The position numbers were made by a program, and so were the translations under genes. This document shows, piece after piece, positions 8,806-18,270 of a stretch of 45,809 nucleotides of DNA (position 1 is its first letter; each line of letters begins with the position of its first letter). The notes below the pieces were generated by a model that was not told the origin of the DNA, did no database searches, and worked only from the letters and a program-made list of their open reading frames with translations. The stretch is from the NCBI GenBank assembly GCA_009691715.1, contig SIAN01000033.1, positions 1 through 45,809 of the forward strand, given 5' to 3'. The stretch comes from Planctomycetota bacterium. GTDB taxonomy: Bacteria; Planctomycetota; B15-G4; SIAN01.

Positions 8806-10131
8806 TCAGGCGCGGTAGGTCGTGAGGCTCGCGGGCGAGAAGCCCCACGAACCGCCCTCCCACAGCGCGCGCGTGGCGAGGTCGACGATCACCATGACCT
8901 TGGTCGCGAGTTCCACCGGCGACGCGGGCGCTTGCCGCGTGCGCATCGACTGGAGCCAGTCCATCCGCAAGAGATCCTGGTCCGGCACGTTCTCGAACTT
9001 CGCCGACTGCTCCTCGACCCCGTCCTGATAGGCGGGCTCGGGCTTCAAGTCGCAGTTCGTGCCCGTGAGCAGCAGGTTGGCCTTGTGGCCGCGCACGATC
9101 TCGTCGGGCTTGAGCGCATTGCAGGTCGAGCCGAGCACCTCCATCGTGTGCTCCTTCTCGAACTGCACGATCAAGTGGACCTGATCGTGGTTCTCCATCG
9201 CCTTGTCGACGTAGTGGCCGCCGATCGCCGACACGCGGACCGGCCAGCCCGGATCGATCGCCATCAGCAGCGGCGCAATCTGGTGGACCAGCAAGTCGCC
9301 GATGATCCCGGTCGACCAGCGCTTGTATCGGCGCCAGCGATGGAACACGAGCGAGTCGAACGGTTGCGGTCCGAGCAGGCCGCACCACGCCTCCCAATCG
9401 AGCATCTCGCCGGGCTGCACGGCCGGATCGACGTGGTAGTAGTTCCACTCGCCCGACTTCGAGTTGCGGCAGTAGCCGGTCTGGCTCGACACCGGATGAC
9501 CGATCGCGCCCGACTGGATCAGGCGGCGCGCCTCGGCGTACTTCGGCCTCATCACGTACTGGGTGCCGACCTGCACGATGCGATCGCTGCCTCGCTGTTC
9601 ACGCCAGACCTCGAACGCCTGGTCGAGTCGCAGCGTCATCGGCTTCTCGACGTAGACGTCCTTGCCGGCGCGGATCGCGTCGACGGCCATCTGGGAATGC
9701 CAGTGCTCCGGCGAAGCGATGAGAACGCCCTGAACATCGGGGAGCTTCAGCAGTTCGCGGTAGTCGCGGAATCCTTGGACCGGGAACGTCTCGCCGTTCT
9801 CGCTTTGTTCACGCGCGCAGAGCTCGATCCCTTTGTCGAGATGCGGCTTGCAGACATCGGCAAGAGCGACGACTCGGACGTTCTCTTTGCCTTCCTTGTG
9901 CAGAGCGAGGAAGCGCTCGCAGTGGCCGTTGCCCATGCCGCCGACGCCGATCACCCCGATCTTCAACTGCGGTTCGGGACGGGGAGGTGGAGCCGGTGCG
10001 GACGGTTGCTCCGCTGGCGGCGCAGGCGGTGTCTCCTGCCCGAGCGCTCCTCGCGCCAGTGCCAAAAGCGACGCGGTCGCGGCACTGGACCCGAGCAAGA
10101 AGTCACGTCGGGAGGGAGGTCGCAATCGCAT
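8806..10131 (-). CDS. Gfo/Idh/MocA-family oxidoreductase, Tat-exported
   Basis: 441 aa from the ATG at 10131 (a GTG at 10161 would add 10 residues). The N-terminus, [14 protein letters not shown], is a twin-arginine signal followed by a hydrophobic stretch ending [10 protein letters not shown] Pro/Ala-rich linker leads to the Rossmann fold ([19 protein letters not shown]), then [37 protein letters not shown] with the conserved Lys of the family, and the C-terminal substrate domain ([16 protein letters not shown]). Such proteins typically oxidise or reduce sugars or cyclitols with NAD(P). Exported copies with this architecture are abundant in planctomycetes. The substrate is unknown. The stop lies 28 nt upstream of panB. 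Confidence 0.9.
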   Translation of the reverse strand: MRLRPPSRRDFLLGSSAATASLLALARGALGQETPPAPPAEQPSAPAPPPRPEPQLKIGVIGVGGMGNGHCERFLALHKEGKENVRVVALADVCKPHLDKGIELCAREQSENGETFPVQGFRDYRELLKLPDVQGVLIASPEHWHSQMAVDAIRAGKDVYVEKPMTLRLDQAFEVWREQRGSDRIVQVGTQYVMRPKYAEARRLIQSGAIGHPVSSQTGYCRNSKSGEWNYYHVDPAVQPGEMLDWEAWCGLLGPQPFDSLVFHRWRRYKRWSTGIIGDLLVHQIAPLLMAIDPGWPVRVSAIGGHYVDKAMENHDQVHLIVQFEKEHTMEVLGSTCNALKPDEIVRGHKANLLLTGTNCDLKPEPAYQDGVEEQSAKFENVPDQDLLRMDWLQSMRTRQAPASPVELATKVMVIVDLATRALWEGGSWGFSPASLTTYRA

Positions 10132-10216
10132 CGGAGTCGCTCGCCGCCGCCGATCAGTCACTGCCTCCAGGCGCGCCTGCGCCAGGAAGGGGGGCGCACG
10201 ATAACAGCGCCCCCGG

Positions 10217-10810
10217 TCATCCGGCCGTCTGCGCCAACGGAACCGGTGGGTCGAGCAGCGACAGATCGATCCACTCGCGCAGGCGGTGGCGCGACCGGCA
10301 GAGGCGCTGCTTCACGCTGTCGCGCGAAATACGGCTGCGGCGCGCGAGCTCACGGCAACTGAGCCCCGAGAAATGGAAGCCGATCAGAAGCACGCGGTCG
10401 AGAGGGGGCAGCTTGCCGAGGGCGACGTGCAGTGCGCGTCGGCAGTGTTCGGAGCGGAGGCGTTCCTCGTCGCATTCGAGCTCTCCTGGTTCGGCGACGA
10501 CGGTGACCGCTTCGTCATGCGCGACCGGATGCACCAGTCGCCACGCGTCGCGGCGGCGCAGCCGGCGTCGATGCCAATCAAGCGCCACGTGCCATGCGAT
10601 CCGCAGCAGCCACGCCAGCGCCGCCTTCGGGTGGCGAAGCTGGCGCGCGTGCACGACTCCGCGCAGGAGTGTCTCCTGCGTCAGATCCTCGGCGACATGG
10701 TGGTCGTGGACGCGGGCGACCAGAAACCGATGGAGGATCGGCCGGAGCGGAGCGAACTCGTTCGCGGCGCGGTCCCAACTCGAGCGGTCAGCGTGCAGAT
10801 CGATGCGCAT
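10217..10810 (-). CDS. ECF-type RNA polymerase sigma factor
   Basis: 197 aa from the ATG at 10810, which has GGGAG 6 nt upstream; the GTG at 10867 is in frame but less well placed. Region 2 includes HVAEDLTQETLLRGVVHARQ and region 4 includes LPPLDRVLLIGFHFSGLSCR then SRISRDSVKQRLCRSRHRLR, the helix-turn-helix for the -35 element. A basic linker (DWHRRRLRRRDAWR) lies between. There is no transmembrane extension, unlike the two sigma proteins at 28683 and 32123. No anti-sigma factor gene is adjacent, so the mode of control is unknown. Confidence 0.88.
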   Translation of the reverse strand: MRIDLHADRSSWDRAANEFAPLRPILHRFLVARVHDHHVAEDLTQETLLRGVVHARQLRHPKAALAWLLRIAWHVALDWHRRRLRRRDAWRLVHPVAHDEAVTVVAEPGELECDEERLRSEHCRRALHVALGKLPPLDRVLLIGFHFSGLSCRELARRSRISRDSVKQRLCRSRHRLREWIDLSLLDPPVPLAQTAG

Positions 10811-10863
10811 GAGTTGCTCCCAATGGTGTCGGCGTGCCCATGAATGGCGCCGAACGCCAGGGT

Positions 10864-11514
10864 TCACGCGGAATCAAGCAGCCTGCGGCGCATCGCGGCG
10901 GCAGTGGCTTTCGGGTCGCTGGTCGCCAGCAGCGCCTGCGACACCGCGATCCTCCGGATGCCGAGAGCGACAAGCTCGCCGACGTTCTCGGGCGTAATGC
11001 CGCCAATCGCAAACAGCGGGCGGCGAGCCGAAGCGACCGCCGCAGCGAGATCGCTGTGTCCGAGCACGCGATGGTCGAGCTTGGTCGTCGTCGCGAAGCA
11101 GGCGCCGATGCCGAAATGGGTTGCGCTCCCGGCATGCCCTGCGGCGAGCTCCGCACCGGTGTGGGTCGAGAGTCCGACCCATGCTCCCGGCCGGAGCTGC
11201 GCGCGCGCCAGCTCGACGGGAAGATCGTGCTGGCCGAGGTGGACGCCGGCCACCAGGTCGCCAAGCTCGGTGGCCGCATCGACATCGTCGTTCACCAGCA
11301 CCGGTACCCCGCGGGGCGTGAGCTGTGCCGCGAGGCGTCTCCCGGCGGCGATGCGCTCCGGGGTCGTCGCAGTCTTCATTCGCAGTTGCACAAGGTCGAC
11401 ACCGCCGTCCAAAAGCGCTTCGAGGTGTCCGGCCAGCCCACTTCCGCAGACCGACGGATCGAGAAGCAATTGGAGGTGGCACGCCGAGATGTGCGGATTA
11501 AGAACTATACTCAC
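10864..11514 (-). CDS. thiE: Thiamine-phosphate synthase
   Basis: 216 aa from a GTG at 11514 preceded by GGGGGG at 7 nt; a TTG at 11544 would add 10 residues. ThiE couples the thiazole and pyrimidine phosphates to give thiamine monophosphate. TIM-barrel motifs: VDLVQLRMK, PVLVNDDVDAA, GVHLGQHDLP (diphosphate/Mg site), VGLSTHTGAELA, and the C-terminal phosphate-binding FAIGGITPEN and RIAVSQALL. HFGIGACFATTTK replaces the common pyvgvGPvfpT-type loop, so it is somewhat divergent, but it is more like ThiE than TenI overall. No TPP riboswitch is evident upstream. Its stop lies 53 nt upstream of the ECF sigma gene on the same strand. Confidence 0.87.
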   Translation of the reverse strand: MSIVLNPHISACHLQLLLDPSVCGSGLAGHLEALLDGGVDLVQLRMKTATTPERIAAGRRLAAQLTPRGVPVLVNDDVDAATELGDLVAGVHLGQHDLPVELARAQLRPGAWVGLSTHTGAELAAGHAGSATHFGIGACFATTTKLDHRVLGHSDLAAAVASARRPLFAIGGITPENVGELVALGIRRIAVSQALLATSDPKATAAAMRRRLLDSA

Positions 11515-11610
11515 ACCGCGATTCCCCCCAGGTTCGACCGTCAATTTGACGCATCCACGTCGCAGCGTCCCGGCGCCGAGGACAGTTTGACCAACGAGGG
11601 CGCCCCCGGG

Positions 11611-11698
11611 CGGTCAGGGGACCGTGGCACCGAGTTTGCCAATCCGCCGCCCCGAACGTTCGAACGCAACACGACGAGGCCACTGACCGAGAGGTCAG
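11611..11698 (+). promoter_or_regulatory. Leader with three dyads before the receiver gene
   Basis: In the 195-bp gap between thiE and the receiver gene lie CGGTC-AGGG-GACCG (11611-11624), the perfect palindrome CGAACGTTCG (11653-11662) and CTGACC-GAGA-GGTCAG (11683-11698), the last with a GNRA-type tetraloop 11 nt before the ATG. They could be operators or hairpins in the mRNA leader. No function can be assigned. Confidence 0.35.
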
Positions 11699-11709
11699 GC
11701 TCCATTGCG

Positions 11710-12138
11710 ATGGCACTGCAGGGTCACGACAAGCTCCGCCTACTCGTCGCAGACGACGACGCCAACCTCCGTGAGGCACTCGGGGAGTTCTTCTCCCGCG
11801 AAGGCTTCGCCGTGGAGTTGGCCGCATCGGGTCTCGAAGCGATCGCACTTCTGCAGCAGCGCCTCTTCGATGTGTCGGTCCTCGACGGTCACATGCCCGG
11901 CCTGACCGGACCGCAGGTCTTGCGGCGGTTGCTCGCCGACTTTGGACCGGCGGCGATCCCACCGACGCTCCTCGTCTCTTCGGACATCGCGATCGAGGCG
12001 TGGGTGCGCGAGCAGTTCGGGGTGGGCAAGTCGATGGCTTCCGCGGTCGGCTTCGTCAGCAAGCCGATCCGGCTCGACGCGCTGCGTCGGTCGATCCAGC
12101 AGTTGCTCGGTCGCCCGCCGGCCCACCCGTTCCACTGA
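11710..12138 (+). CDS. Single-domain response regulator (CheY-like receiver)
   Basis: 142 aa from the ATG at 11710. It is one receiver domain with no output domain: acidic pocket LVADDDANLREAL, phospho-acceptor Asp in VSVLDGHMPGLTG, the switch Ser/Thr in TLLVSSDI and the conserved Lys in GFVSKPIRLD. It would be phosphorylated by a histidine kinase that is not in this window and act through protein contacts. It lies 120 bp before groES in the same direction; the gap is long enough for a separate promoter. It is divergent from thiE. Confidence 0.88.
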   Translation: MALQGHDKLRLLVADDDANLREALGEFFSREGFAVELAASGLEAIALLQQRLFDVSVLDGHMPGLTGPQVLRRLLADFGPAAIPPTLLVSSDIAIEAWVREQFGVGKSMASAVGFVSKPIRLDALRRSIQQLLGRPPAHPFH

Positions 12139-12258
12139 TCAAGTTCCGCTGATCACGATCGATTCCAATCTGAGACTAAATCCAACACCGCACAGAGTGA
12201 TCGCGAGCGCGGCCGGCATGTCCTGCCCGCTCGCCAGAGATGAGGAGAGCGAAGAGCG

Positions 12259-12588
12259 ATGGCGAAGTCCGCGACCAAGTCCGGAACGACCTCAGGAACC
12301 ACCAAGGTGAGGCCCCTCGGCGAGAACGTCCTGGTCCGCCGCATCGAGGCGGAGGAGAAGACCAAGGGCGGCATCCTCCTGCCCGACGCGGCCAAGGAGA
12401 AACCGAAGGAAGGGATCGTCGTGGCGGTCGGCGACGGCAAGCTGCTCGATGACGGCAAGCGCGCCACCATCGCGGTCGCCGCTGGCAATCGAGTGATCTT
12501 CTCGAGCTACGCCGGCAACGAGGTCAAGGTCGACGGCCAGGAGTATCTGCTCATCGCCGAGAGCGACATCCTCGCGATCGTCGAGTGA
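12259..12588 (+). CDS. groES: Co-chaperonin GroES
   Basis: 109 aa. The heptameric lid of the GroEL cage. The core VRPLGENVLVRRIEAEEKTKGGILLPDAAKEKP is followed by VGDGKLLDDGKR, IFSSYAGNEVKVDGQEYLLI and ESDILAIVE, all standard. The mobile loop (KTKGGILLP) that contacts GroEL is intact. A Ser/Thr-rich extension of about 15 residues precedes the usual start; the ribosome site GAGGAG just upstream of 12259 supports the ATG chosen. No CIRCE inverted repeat is seen in the 120 bp upstream, so HrcA control is not supported. Confidence 0.96.
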   Translation: MAKSATKSGTTSGTTKVRPLGENVLVRRIEAEEKTKGGILLPDAAKEKPKEGIVVAVGDGKLLDDGKRATIAVAAGNRVIFSSYAGNEVKVDGQEYLLIAESDILAIVE

Positions 12589-12624
12589 TTCCGAGTCACT
12601 CGGCGCAATGGACCGTCGAGTGAC
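12582..12624 (+). promoter_or_regulatory. Mutually exclusive hairpins between groES and groEL
   Basis: Three segments share a 7-bp core: CGAGTGA (12582-12588, including the groES stop), TCACTCG (12596-12602) and CGAGTGA (12617-12623). The middle one can pair with either neighbour: a 7-bp stem with a 7-nt loop, or an 8-bp stem GTCACTCG/CGAGTGAC with a 14-nt loop. No T-tract follows, so this is not a simple terminator. It could set the groES:groEL ratio or protect an RNA end. Confidence 0.4.
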
Positions 12625-12707
12625 ACCGTCGCTGCACCCCGAACCGCGCATCCGCGGCGACGCACGCCCCTGAACCAGCGCAACCCCACGAACGGAGTCC
12701 CCCAGCA

Positions 12708-14351
<1,644 letters not shown>

Positions 14352-14394
14352 GACCAGCGCGCTCGCGTCCGCGCGGGCTTGAATCAGGTATTCG

Positions 14395-14432
14395 GCGGGT
14401 TCCCGGGCGTGCTCGGGAGCCCGCTCTCTTTT
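14395..14432 (+). terminator. Rho-independent terminator of the groES-groEL operon
   Basis: GCGGGTTCCC (14395-14404) pairs with GGGAGCCCGC (14415-14424) as a 10-bp stem with one G-U pair and a 10-nt loop, followed at once by TCTCTTTT. It lies 43 nt after the groEL stop and ends at the last base of the convergent hydrolase gene. Confidence 0.87.
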
Positions 14433-15295
14433 CATGTGCCGGCGCGCAAGGCCGCTTCGACCAACTCTGCCACCACCGCGTAGCCGGCATCGTTGCAGTG
14501 GTTGTCGGGCACGAAGTAGTCGGAGCGCGGGCGGCCGATCAACAGCTTCTCGAAGTGCGGCGCAAGGTCCACGAAACGGCAGTTGACCTCCTCCGCCACC
14601 GCCTTCTGCACCGGCCGCAGCTCCGCGCTGACGAACGGGTAGCTGAGGATGACCGGCTCGGCACCATGGCTGCGGCAGTAGCAGACGAGCTCTCTCAGGT
14701 GATCGGCCAGCACTTCCAGCGCACCGCCGCCCAAAGGGTCGAGCGCCTCAGCACGGATCTCCCGAGCGATCGAAAGATGGGCGGTCGGAAGCGAGAGGGC
14801 GGCGGCAACCGTTTCGAGCCGTTCGGGCGTGAAGCCCTTCGCCAACGTGCGGATGGCTTGCCGGAGTCGATTGGGATCGCCATCGACGACGAATGCCCGC
14901 AGGACGTCCGTCGCCGCCTCGTCGAACGCGTTGCGCCGGCCGAGCAGGTTCGCACGGAAGCGGAGCATCCAGGCGAGGGTCGCCGGATCGGCGTCGGGGT
15001 GCAACTCGATCGCGCGCGACATCGACTCCTCGGCGAGTGCTGCGCTCCCAGCGCTCTCCGCGCTGCTCGACTGCGTCGACCAGAGCGCGGAAGAGCGAGG
15101 AAAACGCCGCAGCTCTTCGGGAAGCACTCGCCTCACCTCCTCGGTCAGACCCGCGGAGACGAGCGCGGCAACGAGTGATTCTGAGGTCGTGGCGTCCGAT
15201 TGCTCCGTCCGGGCGTCGCGAAGCGCGGCCAGGTCCTCGTCGATCAGGTCGCTCCGACGGGGGCGCGCCGCAACGTCGACCCGTAGGCTGCGCAA
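14432..15295 (-). pseudogene. C-terminal half of an interrupted SGNH hydrolase
   Basis: 287 codons lying in the same frame as the ORF at 15296-16261 and separated from it only by a TGA (15298-15296). The first possible start is the TTG directly after that stop, with no ribosome site. TPR-like helices (about 25-130) continue those at the end of the N-terminal half. The end carries SGNH block V, VPDNHCNDAGYAVVAEL, with the catalytic Asp/His. It therefore reads as the second half of a single protein of about 609 aa. By itself it lacks the nucleophile Ser. Whether it is made by readthrough or is dead cannot be told from sequence. Confidence 0.75.
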
Positions 15296-16261
15296 TCACG
15301 GCTGATCTGGGAACTTCGCGATCGCTCGGCTGAAGATCTCGACCGCGGCGGAATCGTCCTTCCTGGTCGTCGCTTTCCGGCCCTCGGCGATCTCGCGATT
15401 CCCGCCAGCCGCCGGTACGGCCACGCGCGCGAAGGAGTAGTTTGCTCCGCCGTTCGCCACCTCGACTTCGAGCCGATTGCCCTTCAACTCCCAGGTTGCG
15501 TGCACCCCAGTCCCGCCCTCGAACAGCGGCGTCAGGAGCAACTCGCGTTCGTCGATGTCCCAGGTCCACCTGCGGCCGTCCCAGACGCAACCTCCGCCCG
15601 CCTGGAGATCGAGCGTGGTCTTCGCGGCCCGCCATCGGGCCGTCAGTGACCGTTCGTCCTGTTGACGCTGAGTCGGTTGCTTGGATGCGAGAGGCGGAAG
15701 CGCGCGTCCGTTCGCACGGGTCGCCGCAGCCACACCCTCCCCCACTCGAGAGACATCTTCGAGCGTGGTGGGATTGGTGAAGAGCAGGCGGCAGAGTCGC
15801 GGCCGGCGGAGTTCGAAGCGGAACTTCCCCGCGGGCTCGTCGCGCGGCGCGTCGCCGATCTCGAATCGCTCCGGGCGACTCCACATGTCGTTGATGCCGA
15901 CCATCACGGCGACGAACTTCGGCGGCATCTCCTCGAACTGCCGACTGAGGTTCTCGAGGATGTTTCGCGAGTTGCTACCGGGCCAGCCTCCGTTGACGAC
16001 GTGGCTGCGCCCGGCGATCGGTGCAGTTCGGAGGAGTTGCTCGAGGCGGGCCGGATAGGAATTCGCGGGATCCGAGGCACCGAGCCCGTAGGTGAACGAG
16101 TCGCCGACGCAAAGCACCGCGCAGGGCGCTTCGGTGGCTGGCGTCACCGTGGACTTCGTCAAGGCGACGACGCCGGCGCCGAGCTGCAGGCACAGTTCGA
16201 CGATGAGCCCGGGCACCACGGTCGCCAGGACGGCTCGGAAGAGGACTCTGCGCGGGCGCAT
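15296..16261 (-). CDS. N-terminal half of an interrupted SGNH/GDSL hydrolase
   Basis: 321 aa from an ATG at 16261. An uncleaved or signal-anchor helix (residues about 8-32, FRAVLATVVPGLIVELCLQL) precedes SGNH block I (LCVGDSFTYGLGASDPANSY, nucleophile Ser), block II (NGGWPGSNSRNILENL) and block III (VMVGINDMWSR). An insert of about 130 residues follows, then one TPR-like helix pair (AAVEIFSRAIAKFPDQP), where an in-frame TGA ends it. The catalytic Asp/His block is in the ORF beyond. If translation stops here the product lacks its acid-base residues and should be inactive. The family covers esterases and acyl-glycan hydrolases. Confidence 0.78.
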   Translation of the reverse strand: MRPRRVLFRAVLATVVPGLIVELCLQLGAGVVALTKSTVTPATEAPCAVLCVGDSFTYGLGASDPANSYPARLEQLLRTAPIAGRSHVVNGGWPGSNSRNILENLSRQFEEMPPKFVAVMVGINDMWSRPERFEIGDAPRDEPAGKFRFELRRPRLCRLLFTNPTTLEDVSRVGEGVAAATRANGRALPPLASKQPTQRQQDERSLTARWRAAKTTLDLQAGGGCVWDGRRWTWDIDERELLLTPLFEGGTGVHATWELKGNRLEVEVANGGANYSFARVAVPAAGGNREIAEGRKATTRKDDSAAVEIFSRAIAKFPDQP

Positions 16262-16342
16262 CCCGGCGATCGCAGGCTCGATCGCCGAGCCTCGCCAGCC
16301 GATGCGCCAATCAGGGCCCGGGGAATGCAGTTCCCGAAGCGG

Positions 16343-16756
16343 TCAGAGCCGGACGCCCTCGGCAAGCGCCGCCTTGCTGGTCGCCATCTGGATGCCCTGC
16401 TCGTAGTTGCCCTGTTCGCGCTCGAGTACGTGGCTATCGAGGAAGCCGAGATCGACGATGCAGTCGGCGAGCGTCGGCGTCGCCGACTCCTGCTCATGCA
16501 GGAGTTCGTCGACCTGCGTCGCGTTCAGCAAACCCTCCCGCGTCGCCGCCTCGCCGAAGCGGAGCTTGAGCTGCTCGGCCAAGCTGATGACACCGAGGAC
16601 TTGGCCCCACGTGAGCCAGCCGCGGTGCACCGCGAGTTCACCCAGGTGAGGCCGGCTGCGCGCCTGGTTCTTCAGGACCTGCAGGACCGCGCGTGGGGTC
16701 AGCAGTCGCCGCAGCACGAGGTATTCACCGAATCCGGTCGACATCGCGATCTCCAT
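16343..16756 (-). CDS. Small protein resembling type II secretion ATPase N-terminal modules
   Basis: 137 aa from the ATG at 16756, with GAGG 8 nt upstream; a longer frame to 17017 has no such support. The body consists of two or three short repeats of the form LGELAVHRGWLTWGQVLGVI, RFGEAATREGLLNATQVDEL and LADCIVDLGFLDSHVLERE, the pattern of MshEN/GspE N-terminal domains. Those domains can bind cyclic-di-GMP, but the key residues cannot be confirmed here. There is no ATPase domain and no signal peptide. It lies 95 nt downstream of the CBS gene on the same strand and may be co-transcribed. Confidence 0.65.
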   Translation of the reverse strand: MEIAMSTGFGEYLVLRRLLTPRAVLQVLKNQARSRPHLGELAVHRGWLTWGQVLGVISLAEQLKLRFGEAATREGLLNATQVDELLHEQESATPTLADCIVDLGFLDSHVLEREQGNYEQGIQMATSKAALAEGVRL

Positions 16757-16851
16757 GGATGCGCCCTCGAAAATGCGTTCCGAGTGGCCAGCCCTGGAGA
16801 TCGGCAGGAACCGGGATCGACTTGAGAAGAATCTTCCGACCAACGGGCGGA

Positions 16852-17283
16852 TCAGGCGCCAGCGGTGCGGATGTACGCATTCAGCTGTTCGAGCTCGGCC
16901 TCGCGCTCCCGAACATCGGACTGCAGGAAGTCTCGCAGCGACAGGCAGCCGAGGATCCGCCCGCCCTCGACCACTGGCAGATGGCGGCACGAGCGCGACC
17001 GCAGGCGCTCCTCGCAATCCGCTACGAGATCGTCAGGACCGCAGGTGACGACATCGGCGGTCATCACATCGGCAACCAGCGTCCGGTCGGGATCGCGCGC
17101 TTCGGCCAATGCCCAGACCAGATCACGTTCCGAGCAGAACCCGACCAGCCGACCGCGATCGGCAACCGGCGCCCCGCCGATCCGCTGCACCCGCATGAAA
17201 CGGGCAGCTTCGCGGACCGAGAACTCTGGCGCGAGCAGATCAGGCGCCGGACGATTCCGTAGCAAATGACGAACGAGCAACAT
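16852..17283 (-). CDS. Two-CBS-domain protein
   Basis: 143 aa from the ATG at 17283, which has an excellent AAAAGAGGAG ribosome site. Two CBS motifs: APEFSVREAARFMRVQRIGGAPV...LVGFCSERDLV (about 16-58) and DVMTADVVTCGPDDLVADC...HLPVVEGGRILGCLSLRDFL (about 70-122). A tandem CBS pair (Bateman module) usually binds AMP, ATP or S-adenosylmethionine and regulates a partner. This protein has no attached effector domain, so it would act in trans. The Glu/Leu-rich C-terminus could be a short coiled coil. The 217-bp gap upstream holds a hairpin at 17466-17495. Confidence 0.85.
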   Translation of the reverse strand: MLLVRHLLRNRPAPDLLAPEFSVREAARFMRVQRIGGAPVADRGRLVGFCSERDLVWALAEARDPDRTLVADVMTADVVTCGPDDLVADCEERLRSRSCRHLPVVEGGRILGCLSLRDFLQSDVREREAELEQLNAYIRTAGA

Positions 17284-17465
17284 CGACGGCTCCTCTTTTC
17301 CGGAGGCGTCAGCACGACGGGCAGCAGCGGCGCCCCACCGAATTGCGGGCCGCGTCGCGAGCCGGCGTCGCGCCGGCGATCGCGTGGATTCCTTCCCGGG
17401 TTGCCTGAATAGACACGATCGCGCCCACCGCAAGGTCGGAGGCGATCGAATGCACGCGATCTGGC

Positions 17466-17495
17466 GCCCCTCTGCCGGCCGGTTCCGGGAGGGGC
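17466..17495 (-). terminator. Hairpin after the YjbR-like gene
   Basis: GCCCCTC (17466-17472) pairs with GAGGGGC (17489-17495) across a 16-nt loop, starting 6 nt beyond the stop at 17501 on the minus strand. There is no T-run, so it may only be an RNA 3'-end hairpin. The rest of the 217-bp gap to 17284 shows nothing I can name. Confidence 0.3.
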
Positions 17496-17500
17496 CGCGG

Positions 17501-17821
17501 TCAGTGCCCCCGGGAGACCCGCTTGGGTGCGACAAGCGCAAAACTTTCGATCAGCAGTTGGCGCAGCAGCGTTGCAGGTGGCGCACGATCGACGATCAGC
17601 GAGACCCCGCCGTGTTTCCCGACGTACGGCGTGGCGAAGAACCGCGTCGGCTGGGTCTCGATCCACTCACGCGCATCGAGGGGGTCGCACTTCACCGCGA
17701 CCGTGAGGTGGCCACCGTACTCCTCGATCACCGCGAAGGTCCGTTTGCCCGCCCGCCAGGTCGGATGGCCGAACGTGACTGTTTCGGTCACGCCGACGAA
17801 GTCCGCAACCAAAGCTCGCAA
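17501..17821 (-). CDS. MmcQ/YjbR-family protein
   Basis: 106 aa. The fold is recognised from TFGHPTWRAGKRTFAVIEEYGG, HLTVAVKCDPLDAREWI and TPYVGKHGGVSLIVD, which match the small MmcQ/YjbR family; the biochemical role of the family is uncertain. The frame continues open upstream to 17906 but contains no ATG or GTG, so I place the start at the TTG at 17821, the only candidate near the conserved region. It is 84 nt downstream of rpsT on the same strand. Confidence 0.75.
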   Translation of the reverse strand: MRALVADFVGVTETVTFGHPTWRAGKRTFAVIEEYGGHLTVAVKCDPLDAREWIETQPTRFFATPYVGKHGGVSLIVDRAPPATLLRQLLIESFALVAPKRVSRGH

Positions 17822-17905
17822 CTGAGCGAGGACACTTGCGGACCGGTCGGCGCGCGGCGACTGCTTGCGTCGCGGCGCGCGCTGCGTCGCGGCGCCGCCA
17901 TCACG

Positions 17906-18181
17906 TCACTTCTTGCCGGCCTGCAGGCGGTTGATGCTTCGCGACAGTCGCGACTTCTTGTTGGCCGCCGTGTTGTGGTGGATCACGGCGGTCTTCGCCG
18001 CCTTGTCGATCGCCTGCATCGCGTCGGGCAGCGCCTTCTGCGCTCCCGCGAGATCACCCGCCGCGACGGCCGTCAGCACCGTCTTCACCGACGACTTCAA
18101 GCGCGAATTCGCGGCGACGTTGCGCGCGCGACGCTTCACCATCTTGCGGTAGTTCTTCTTGGCTGACTCGGTATGCGCCAT
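17906..18181 (-). CDS. rpsT: 30S ribosomal protein S20
   Basis: 91 aa, typical length. Lys/Arg/Ala-rich three-helix protein with the family start MAHTESAKKNYRKMVKRRAR and the conserved NSRLKSSVKT, AQKALPDAMQAIDKAAKT and IHHNTAANKKSRLSR segments. It binds 16S rRNA in the 30S body during assembly. AAGGAC lies 6 nt before the ATG. It stands alone rather than in a ribosomal operon, as rpsT usually does. Confidence 0.97.
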   Translation of the reverse strand: MAHTESAKKNYRKMVKRRARNVAANSRLKSSVKTVLTAVAAGDLAGAQKALPDAMQAIDKAAKTAVIHHNTAANKKSRLSRSINRLQAGKK

Positions 18182-18270
18182 GGTCGTCCTTGCTCACTCT
18201 GTCGTTCGATCGGTCGCCCGATCAGGGTCGTTCGTTGGTTCTGGTATCCGCCGGTCCGGTCACGCGCGCG

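Noticed and set aside
11515..11709. TPP riboswitch before thiE
   Set aside because: The conserved CTGAGA and ACCTGA-type segments are not found in the right order on the minus strand.
12139..12258. CIRCE/HrcA operator upstream of groES
   Set aside because: No TTAGCACTC-N9-GAGTGCTAA-like repeat found by eye.
15296..15298. Selenocysteine at the in-frame TGA
   Set aside because: The TGA lies in a TPR-like helix, not at a redox or catalytic site, and TGA is the ordinary stop in this genome.
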